Shown in pieces: positions 1 to 4,901 of a DNA stretch of 8,143 nucleotides. A program made the translations under genes and the position numbers. Origin of the DNA: Bacillota bacterium (GTDB taxonomy: Bacteria > Bacillota > Bacilli > Alicyclobacillales > Alicyclobacillaceae); contig JAKADF010000131.1 of the NCBI GenBank assembly GCA_021820805.1, positions 1 to 8,143 of the forward strand. The letters run 5' to 3'. Each line of letters opens with the position of its first letter. Within the stretch, counting starts at the first letter, position 1. The notes beneath the pieces were generated by a model, which was not told the DNA's origin, made no database searches, and saw only the letters and a program-made list of their open reading frames with translations.

Positions 1-140
1 AGCATCAACTCCCCTGCAAGTGCTCTGCGGCCAATTGGCTGCCTAAGCATAATCCTTTGCATGATACGGACACGATCTTTTAGAAGTTCCATCATTTCCG
101 GGACGACGCGCTTAATCGCATTTACATTTAGCTGATTCAT
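1..140 (-). CDS. cggR: CggR-type transcriptional regulator (central glycolytic genes regulator), N-terminal 46 residues, cut by left edge
   Basis: The gene starts at an ATG (140-138) and runs off the left edge, so only the N-terminus is seen. It begins MNQLNVNAIKRVVPEMMELL and contains QPIGRRALAGEL (residues about 34-45), the start of the winged-helix DNA-binding domain of CggR proteins in the SorC/DeoR-like group. CggR represses the gapA operon (lower glycolysis) and is released by fructose-1,6-bisphosphate; that is family knowledge. A GAGG ribosome binding site lies 6 nt before the ATG. The identification is reinforced by a tandem CggR-like operator 15 nt upstream, which implies autoregulation as in Bacillus subtilis. 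By analogy gapA, pgk and tpiA may follow beyond the left edge, but this cannot be seen. The sugar-binding domain is outside the window, so another SorC-family regulator is possible, though less likely given the operator. Confidence 0.85.
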   Translation of the reverse strand, partial: MNQLNVNAIKRVVPEMMELLKDRVRIMQRIMLRQPIGRRALAGELM

Positions 141-155
141 AGCATCCTCTTGTGG

Positions 156-191
156 GACTCGTGATGTCCCTGTACTATATTTTATGTCCCA
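156..191 (-). promoter_or_regulatory. CggR operator (two 20-bp direct repeats)
   Basis: Read on the minus strand the site is TGGGAC-N6-TATA-N4-AGGGAC-N6-AGTC. The known B. subtilis CggR operator is CGGGAC-N6-TGTC-N4-CGGGAC-N6-TGTC. The 6/6/4/4/6/6/4 spacing is kept exactly and GGGACAT recurs with a 20-bp period. The TGTC half-elements are degenerate (TATA and AGTC). The site lies between the candidate promoter and the cggR start, the same roadblock-like arrangement as in B. subtilis. Confidence 0.8.
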
Positions 192-221
192 CGAACTCCA
201 AAAAAATATTTTGATGGTTTT

Positions 222-250
222 ATTGTAATTCGAGTCTTTCCAAGTTGCAA
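222..250 (-). promoter_or_regulatory. candidate sigma-A promoter of cggR
   Basis: On the minus strand, TTGCAA (-35, 245-250; 4 of 6 to consensus) and TACAAT (-10, 222-227; 5 of 6) are separated by exactly 17 nt. Transcription would start near 215, leaving the CggR operator about 25 nt downstream of the start. An alternative -10 (TATAGT) inside the operator has only a weak -35 (TTGGAG, 16-nt spacer). Confidence 0.6.
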
Positions 251-255
251 GAGGC

Positions 256-283
256 GGGGACAATACCTAAACAAGCTGCCCCC
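256..283 (-). other. hairpin after coaA, doubtful terminator
   Basis: About 20 nt after the coaA stop codon the minus strand has GGGGGCA and TGTCCCC arms (7 bp, one G-T pair) around a 14-nt loop. No T-tract follows (GCCTCTTGC), so it does not qualify as a standard intrinsic terminator. It may slow or protect the coaA 3' end, or be chance. Nothing else is seen in the coaA-cggR gap besides the promoter and operator. Confidence 0.3.
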
Positions 284-304
284 GTAAATTCCTCCGGCTG
301 TGTC

Positions 305-1276
305 CTATATTTTACGTAATTTTACCCATTGTACTGCATGATCTATACCTTTGTGGAGAATCAACTGTGCACGGCCTCTTGTCGGTGATATATTTTCCTG
401 TAAATTTACCGCATTGATTTCCTCCCACAGACCATTTGCAATTGCAACAGCCTGATTATCGGTTAAAGTCGCATAGCGGTGAAAATAAGAGTCAGTATCA
501 CGAAATGCGGTGGCACGAAGGGTTTGAAATCGTTCTACATACCAGCGGCGAATATGTTCTACATCTGCATCCACATAAATAGAAAAATCGAAGAAATCCG
601 ATACAAACAATTGGGCAGCTTGTTTTAAATCCTCTGTACCTCCCCTGTTTGTCTGAAGAACATTTAAACCTTCAATTATAATGATATCTGGATTTTTAAT
701 TTCTACATACTCATCATCAAGCACATCATACACAAGATGGGAATAAAGAGGTGCAATAACCTTTGGCTTACCAGACTTAACATCTGCCATAAATCGAATT
801 AAACGCCTTACATCGTAACTCTCTGGGAATCCTTTTCGTTTCATCAAGCCTTTTTTCTCTAAAATGCGGTTTGGATACAGGAACCCGTCCGTCGTGACGA
901 GATCTACCTTCGGGTGATTTTCCCAGCGGGAAAGAAGCGTCTGGATGATACGTGCGGTTGTGCTTTTTCCAACCGCAACACTTCCCGCAATCCCAATAAT
1001 ATATGGAACCTTTTCTGCATGGTTTCCGAGAAATGCATTGGACGCATTATACAATTTCTGTGTCGCATCCACATACAAGTTTAATAGTCGGGATAGAGGT
1101 AAATAAATATCCTCGACCTCTGACAATGAGACACGCTCGTTGAGACCTCTGAGTGCAATAAGTTCTTCTTCAGACAGAGGAAGCGGTGTTTGGGCACGCA
1201 ACAAACTCCATTCGGATCGATTAAAGGTAATATACGGAGAAAAGCCGGAACTCTTTTTTTGACGATCCCGAATCAA
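305..1276 (-). CDS. coaA: type I pantothenate kinase
   Basis: Cytoplasmic enzyme that phosphorylates pantothenate with ATP, the first and usually rate-setting step of CoA synthesis. The protein is 323 residues, close to the E. coli CoaA length (316), and resembles it end to end. It shows [13 protein letters not shown] (57-69), the P-loop GSVAVGKST (98-106, Lys104), TTDGF with the likely catalytic Asp130, KGFPESYD (148-155), YSHLVYDV (178-185) with His180, IIEGLNVLQ (200-208) and a C-terminal [10 protein letters not shown]. Arg109 matches the E. coli Arg106 position linked to CoA feedback inhibition, so the enzyme is probably feedback-inhibited; that is inference. The start is TTG, chosen because GGGAGG lies 8 nt upstream and the N-terminus aligns with the family. 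It lies 133 nt downstream of purU on the same strand with a candidate promoter of its own, and cggR follows it. Type III CoaX and type II kinases are ruled out by the P-loop fold motifs. Confidence 0.96.
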   Translation of the reverse strand: MIRDRQKKSSGFSPYITFNRSEWSLLRAQTPLPLSEEELIALRGLNERVSLSEVEDIYLPLSRLLNLYVDATQKLYNASNAFLGNHAEKVPYIIGIAGSVAVGKSTTARIIQTLLSRWENHPKVDLVTTDGFLYPNRILEKKGLMKRKGFPESYDVRRLIRFMADVKSGKPKVIAPLYSHLVYDVLDDEYVEIKNPDIIIIEGLNVLQTNRGGTEDLKQAAQLFVSDFFDFSIYVDADVEHIRRWYVERFQTLRATAFRDTDSYFHRYATLTDNQAVAIANGLWEEINAVNLQENISPTRGRAQLILHKGIDHAVQWVKLRKI

Positions 1277-1284
1277 CGAGTTCG

Positions 1285-1290
1285 CCTCCC
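1285..1290 (-). promoter_or_regulatory. ribosome binding site that fixes the TTG start of coaA
   Basis: GGGAGG on the minus strand lies 8 nt before the TTG at 1276-1274. No in-frame ATG or GTG lies at a suitable distance, so this site decides the TTG start. The weak initiation codon is offset by a strong Shine-Dalgarno sequence. Confidence 0.8.
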
Positions 1291-1346
1291 AACCTTTAGA
1301 TACATGTTTTCTGAAGAAAATACGAAGATTTTATGAATCTATATCA

Positions 1347-1379
1347 TTTGTATCATACCACCAGCAAGTTAGATACAAA
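1347..1379 (-). promoter_or_regulatory. candidate coaA promoter inside an inverted repeat
   Basis: The minus strand reads TTTGTATC, 17 nt, then GATACAAA: a perfect 8-bp inverted repeat. Within it lies an extended -10, TGG-TATGAT (-10 at 1352-1357). Only a weak -35 is available: TTGTAT (1373-1378) with a 15-nt spacer, or TTTGTA with 16. One arm overlaps the -10 and the other the -35, so a dimeric repressor bound there would block polymerase. I do not recognise the motif as a known operator. The leader to the TTG start would be about 70 nt. Confidence 0.45.
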
Positions 1380-1388
1380 ATATTTTGT
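1375..1388. repeat. 14-bp perfect palindrome downstream of purU
   Basis: ACAAAATATTTTGT is self-complementary over all 14 bases. It sits 22 nt after the purU stop codon and overlaps the upstream arm of the coaA promoter dyad. It is pure A/T in its centre and has no following T-tract, so it is not a convincing terminator. It could be part of an operator or a chance AT-rich palindrome. Confidence 0.4.
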
Positions 1389-1409
1389 TGAAAAATGTCG
1401 AATTTAATA

Positions 1410-2267
1410 TCAAGAAAAGACAATCGTCTTATTCCCATGCACCAGAATACGGTCCTCCAAATGCCATTTTACAGCTCGAAGAAGTGCAGACCGCTCAACA
1501 AGCCTTCCGATATCCTTTAGTGCATCTGCATCATAACGATGATCTACACGTTCTACTTGCTGCTCAATAATTGGTCCTTCATCCAAATCCTCAGTTACAT
1601 AGTGTGCTGTCGCACCAATGAGTTTAACGCCTCTGTCGTATGCTCTCTGGTACGGATTCCGGCCTATGAATGCAGGTAAAAATGAGTGATGAATATTGAT
1701 AATACGGTGTGAATAATGGCTCAAAAACTCGGGTGAAAGAATCTGCATATAGCGTGCCAATACAATAACGTCTGTATTCCCTTCCAGGATACTCAGTGCT
1801 TCTTTTTCTGCAAAGCTCTTTGTATCCCGGCTGACCGGAATATGGTGATATGGGATAGAAAAAGATTCTACTAATGTCCTTGCATCATCGTGATTGCTGA
1901 TGACCATCGAGATATCTGCAAATAGATGCCCGGTTTGCCACTCCCACAACAGTTCACGTAAACAATGATCTTCTTTAGATACAAAAATTGCGACCCGTTT
2001 ACGTTTATTCGTGAGCTCAATACGCCAGTTCATTTGAAATTCAGAAGCTATTTTTGCGAATGCTTGCGTAAGTTCTTCCTTTTGCACTGTATCGCTAAGA
2101 CATTCAAACTCAACCCGCATAAAAAACAGTTTTTCTTCATCATGCGTTGAAAATTGATTAGACTCTAAAATGTTTGCTTGGTGTTCATATAGAAAGCGGC
2201 CTACCGCTGAGACGATTCCAGGTCTGTCTGGACATGTTATAAGAAGCCGTGCTTGGTTTTCATACAT
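1410..2267 (-). CDS. purU: formyltetrahydrofolate deformylase
   Basis: Hydrolyses 10-formyl-tetrahydrofolate to formate and tetrahydrofolate in the cytoplasm. It balances the one-carbon pool and in many bacteria supplies formate for PurT. The 285 residues match the family's usual size. An N-terminal ACT domain (about 6-85, starting ARLLITCPDRPGIVSAVGRF) precedes a formyltransferase-fold domain (about 90-285). The catalytic set is visible: Asn191 and His193 in IINIHHSFLPAF, and Asp229 in TEDLDEGPII. The ATG start has AGGAGG 8 nt upstream. It starts 28 nt after proA on the same strand with no terminator between them, so it is probably cotranscribed with proBA. In E. coli the enzyme senses methionine and glycine; here the ACT domain suggests similar amino-acid control, by inference. 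GART (PurN) is excluded by the ACT domain. Confidence 0.95.
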   Translation of the reverse strand: MYENQARLLITCPDRPGIVSAVGRFLYEHQANILESNQFSTHDEEKLFFMRVEFECLSDTVQKEELTQAFAKIASEFQMNWRIELTNKRKRVAIFVSKEDHCLRELLWEWQTGHLFADISMVISNHDDARTLVESFSIPYHHIPVSRDTKSFAEKEALSILEGNTDVIVLARYMQILSPEFLSHYSHRIINIHHSFLPAFIGRNPYQRAYDRGVKLIGATAHYVTEDLDEGPIIEQQVERVDHRYDADALKDIGRLVERSALLRAVKWHLEDRILVHGNKTIVFS

Positions 2268-2295
2268 TTAGGTATCCTCCTGTTGTCAGCTTCGT

Positions 2296-3579
2296 TTATA
2301 CACGAATTTGTCCGTTACCATGAACCACATATTTGTAACTAGTGAGTTCGGAAAGTCCCATCGGACCACGCGCATGAAGTTTTTGGGTCGAAATCCCAAT
2401 CTCCGCACCATATCCAAATTCAAACCCGTCTGTAAATCTTGTTGATGCATTATGATACACCACGGAAGCATCAACAGACGCCAAGAATCTGTCTGCGTTT
2501 TTCTTATCTTCCGTAATAATTGCTTCAGAATGCTTCGTTCCATACTCTGATATATGGGCAATAGCATCATCAACTGAGTCAACCAGTTTAACTGCAAGAG
2601 TTAAATTCAAAAACTCTGTTGAGAAATCGCTGGCCTCTGCAGGAATGATTCCAGCTTCATTTTTACAAGAATCTAGAAGAATGGGGTATGAATTTTTACA
2701 TGCTCGAATTTCGACGCCTTGTTTTTGCAATTGTGAGACACATTCAGGCAGCCAATCCATAGCCAAATCCCGATGGACAAGGAGTGTTTCAGCCGCATTG
2801 CATACGGATGGACGCTGTGTCTTAGCGTTTACAACGATGCTGGTTGCCATTTCATAGTTCGCACTGCGGTCTACATACACATGACAATTGCCAACCCCCG
2901 TCTCAATAACCGGCACAAGTGCGGTTTCAATTACATGATTGATAAGTGAGGCTCCACCGCGGGGTATAGCGAGATCAACCAAACCGCGCGCTCGAATTAA
3001 ATAATCCACTGTTTCTCTGTTAGTGGAAGATATAAATTGCAGGCAATTTGGATTTAACCCAGCCCGCTTTAGGCCAGCCTGCAGAGACTTGACGATAGCT
3101 TGGTTAGAACAAAAAGCTTCCTTTCCGCCCCTTAGTACTACGGCATTTCCTGTTTTCAGCGCAAGTCCTGCAGCGTCCGCCGTTACATTCGGTCTTGATT
3201 CATAAATGATTGCAATGACACCCATTGGGACGCGTACTTTCTCAATCACGAGTGTATTCGGTCTTTGCACACGTTCACAGATTTCACCGATTGGATCATC
3301 TAACAAAGCAATTTGATTTAGACCTTCAACCATACTAAGTATCCGATCTTCGGTTAAACGCAATCTGTCAATTTTCACCTGTTCCAATGTTTTTAATGCC
3401 TTTGTAATATCTTTTTCGTTTTCAGTTAAGATATAGTCCTTATTTTGCCACAGCATTTCAGCCATTTGCCTGAGTGCTTCATTCTTTTGCTGTGAAGAAG
3501 CAAGTGCGAGCTGTAAAGATGCCTTTTTCGCATCATTTAATTGCGCGAAAACTTCTTCCTCCCATGTTTGTGTATTCAT
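2296..3579 (-). CDS. proA: gamma-glutamyl phosphate reductase (glutamate-5-semialdehyde dehydrogenase)
   Basis: Second step of proline synthesis: NADPH-dependent reduction of gamma-glutamyl phosphate to glutamate-5-semialdehyde, which cyclises to pyrroline-5-carboxylate. The 427 residues are close to the usual family length (about 415). Motifs seen are IYESRPNVTADAAGLALKTG (125-144), VVLRGGKEA (147-155), DLAIPRGGASLI (202-213) and the active-site Cys260 in RPSVCNAAETLLVH. The C-terminus ends in the family's typical VHGNGQIRV. The ATG start has GGGAGG 7 nt upstream. It follows proB by 19 nt, so the two are cotranscribed under the T-box and the unstable acyl phosphate can be passed between the two enzymes, which is family knowledge. 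No proC or proI is present in the window. Confidence 0.97.
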   Translation of the reverse strand: MNTQTWEEEVFAQLNDAKKASLQLALASSQQKNEALRQMAEMLWQNKDYILTENEKDITKALKTLEQVKIDRLRLTEDRILSMVEGLNQIALLDDPIGEICERVQRPNTLVIEKVRVPMGVIAIIYESRPNVTADAAGLALKTGNAVVLRGGKEAFCSNQAIVKSLQAGLKRAGLNPNCLQFISSTNRETVDYLIRARGLVDLAIPRGGASLINHVIETALVPVIETGVGNCHVYVDRSANYEMATSIVVNAKTQRPSVCNAAETLLVHRDLAMDWLPECVSQLQKQGVEIRACKNSYPILLDSCKNEAGIIPAEASDFSTEFLNLTLAVKLVDSVDDAIAHISEYGTKHSEAIITEDKKNADRFLASVDASVVYHNASTRFTDGFEFGYGAEIGISTQKLHARGPMGLSELTSYKYVVHGNGQIRV

Positions 3580-3598
3580 AAGTTTTCCTCCCGACTTA

Positions 3599-4408
3599 TC
3601 ATTCGACAGCTTGAATAACTGCTTTTTCTGGTCTTTTTGAGTGAAACAAAGTTCCTATCCGCTCTCCAGAAAGAATTCGAGGAATTACATTTGGTTCCGA
3701 ACTTGATGCGATAACTACATCGGTTCCTTGTTCAACTGCGAGCTTTGCAGCATGGAGTTTTGTTTTCATGCCGCCGGTACCGACGCTGCTTGTAGCAGAT
3801 GACGCGTTTTTTTCCATAGAACGCGTGATTTCAAATACTTCATCAATCCGTTTTGCATCACCGTTTTGCCGCGGGTTTGCTGTGTACAAACCATCAATAT
3901 CTGTCAAGAGAATCAGCTTATGTGCAAGGATAAGCCTCGCTACCAAACTAGACAGAGTATCATTGTCTCCAAAGCGGATTTCATCTACCGCAACCGTATC
4001 ATTTTCATTCACTATCGGAATAACGCTATGACTAAGCAGAGTGTTCATGGTCCGCTCTATGTTTCGGATATGCAAGCTGTCTTGTACATCTGCTTTTGTA
4101 AGCAGCACTTGTGCAATTACAATTCCTTCTTTCGCAAACATCTCTTCATACATATTCATAAGAACCCCTTGCCCAACCGCAGCAGCAGCTTGTTTTTCTG
4201 CAAGCGTGATATCCCTTTTTAGCCAACCAAGCTTATTCCTGCCGCATGCAATGGCCCCAGATGAAACCAAAACGACTTGTGCGTTGCAAAATGTCTGAAT
4301 ATAGGAAATCTGTTTCGTAAGATTTGACAACTTTTTTTCCGACAGACATCCGGATTCGTCTGTGAGACTGCTTGAACCTACTTTAATGACAATTCGACTT
4401 GCAGCCAT
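3599..4408 (-). CDS. proB: glutamate 5-kinase, short form without PUA domain
   Basis: First step of proline synthesis: ATP-dependent phosphorylation of glutamate to gamma-glutamyl phosphate. The 269-residue protein is one amino-acid-kinase domain: RIVIKVGSSSLTD (5-17, Lys9), LVSSGAIACGRNKLG (47-61), AVGQGVLMNMYEEMF (77-91), NENDTVAVDEIRFGDNDTLS (134-153, Asp148-Asn149-Asp150), LLTDIDGLYTANPR (167-180) and VGTGGMKTK (209-217, Lys217). E. coli ProB is about 367 residues because of a C-terminal PUA domain. Here the stop comes right after the kinase domain and proA follows in 19 nt, leaving no room for a broken-off PUA part, so this looks like a natural short form. The ATG has AAGGAG 7 nt upstream. 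It is the first gene after the T-box leader. Confidence 0.96.
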   Translation of the reverse strand: MAASRIVIKVGSSSLTDESGCLSEKKLSNLTKQISYIQTFCNAQVVLVSSGAIACGRNKLGWLKRDITLAEKQAAAAVGQGVLMNMYEEMFAKEGIVIAQVLLTKADVQDSLHIRNIERTMNTLLSHSVIPIVNENDTVAVDEIRFGDNDTLSSLVARLILAHKLILLTDIDGLYTANPRQNGDAKRIDEVFEITRSMEKNASSATSSVGTGGMKTKLHAAKLAVEQGTDVVIASSSEPNVIPRILSGERIGTLFHSKRPEKAVIQAVE

Positions 4409-4447
4409 TTCATCACTCCTTATTGCGCTTAAAAGCCAAAAACAAAT

Positions 4448-4485
4448 AAAAAAGCACTTTCATCCTCTCGAAGGACGAAAGAGCT
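4448..4485 (-). terminator. regulated terminator of the proB T-box
   Basis: On the minus strand, AGC-T-CTTTCGTCCT pairs with AGGATGAAAG-T-GCT over 14 positions with one T-T mismatch and one G-T pair around a 5-nt loop (stem 4485-4453). A T6 run follows (4453-4448). The T-box sequence just upstream provides the competing antiterminator arm. Confidence 0.93.
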
Positions 4486-4690
4486 TTTCGCGGTACCACC
4501 CTCGTTCGCACCAAACCAATCAATGCGCACTTTACGCCGGATAACGGTCGGCTGCCGTTTCGTTTATCACAAACCGTTCAGAAGTCGGGTATTACTCGCT
4601 CCCTGGCGGATTCCCACCAATCACCGCTCTCTTGACAGGTTTTGCGAGTAACATTCTTCATCATCACGTACTGTTCCCTAATCGATTTTG
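4448..4690 (-). ncRNA. T-box riboswitch leader, proline type, controlling proB-proA(-purU)
   Basis: Reads the charging state of tRNA-Pro and lets transcription continue into proB when the tRNA is uncharged. Landmarks in 5'-3' order on the minus strand: AGTA near the base of Stem I; Stem I arms TTACTCGC (4651-4644) and GCGAGTAA (4599-4592); AGAGAG bulge (4632-4627); apical GGTGGGAA (4618-4611). The specifier region after the second arm reads TACCCGACTTCTGAAC. The codon is CCG (4588-4586, followed by the usual A) or CCC (4589-4587); both are proline. The T-box sequence AGGGTGGTACCGCG (4502-4489) is canonical and the terminator follows. The start is placed from the promoter. T-box control of proBA is known in B. 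subtilis; the specifier register here is my inference. Confidence 0.95.
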
Positions 4691-4695
4691 TTATG

Positions 4696-4724
4696 TTTAT
4701 ACACCATTAAAAGTTGATAGTCAA
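4696..4724 (-). promoter_or_regulatory. sigma-A promoter of the T-box / proB-proA-purU unit
   Basis: On the minus strand, TTGACT (-35, 4724-4719; 5 of 6) and TATAAA (-10, 4701-4696; 5 of 6) are 17 nt apart. The start of transcription falls near 4689, just before the base of T-box Stem I, which supports the call. Confidence 0.85.
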
Positions 4725-4767
4725 TTCCAAGCTCATCAATATGCTCAGTTTAATTTCAGCAATCCCA

Positions 4768-4782
4768 ATGCAAGCGTTTTCA
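4768..4782. promoter_or_regulatory. catabolite-responsive element (cre), CcpA binding site
   Basis: ATGCAAGCGTTTTCA fits the published consensus WTGNAANCGNWNNCW at every position. It lies in the divergent proB/ilvD control region, centred about 86 bp upstream of the predicted proB start and about 50 bp upstream of the candidate ilvD start. Upstream placement suggests activation, as CcpA does for the B. subtilis ilv-leu operon; that is established for B. subtilis and inferred here. Which of the two promoters it serves cannot be told. Confidence 0.6.
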
Positions 4783-4790
4783 GGATAGGC

Positions 4791-4818
4791 TTGTGAACAA
4801 TTTGTGACATTTTATATT
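4791..4818 (+). promoter_or_regulatory. candidate ilvD promoter with TTGTGA direct repeat
   Basis: TTGTGA (4791-4796, 4 of 6 to a -35) and TATATT (4813-4818, 5 of 6 to a -10) are 16 nt apart, giving a leader of about 77 nt before ilvD. TTGTGA recurs at 4802-4807, 11 bp (one helical turn) downstream, so the repeat could be a regulator site overlapping the promoter. The other AT-rich candidate -10 boxes nearer ilvD (TATAAC 4837-4842, TAAAAT 4871-4876) lack a recognisable -35. No leader terminator or T-box was seen before ilvD. Confidence 0.35.
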
Positions 4819-4901
4819 TCTACTATTTCCGAATTTTATAACTATATAGGCATTTTTCGTTCTGGGCGTTTAAAATAGACTCTGAAAGGTGGGAACTACA
4901 G

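Noticed and set aside
2286..2597. 103-residue minus-strand frame inside proA
   Set aside because: It is an out-of-frame shadow of proA, which has complete family motifs over the same bases.
3768..4298. Several plus-strand frames opposite proB
   Set aside because: They are antisense to a fully conserved gene, lack ribosome binding sites and match no known family.
4791..4808. Rex or Fnr/Crp site before ilvD
   Set aside because: Rex needs TTGTGAA with an inverted TTCACAA, and Fnr/Crp needs TGTGA with TCACA. Here the TTGTGA copies are in direct orientation, so neither fits.
4748..4840. CodY box before ilvD
   Set aside because: AATTTCAGCAAT and AATTTTATAACT are only loosely like AATTTTCWGAAAATT, with too many mismatches to claim.
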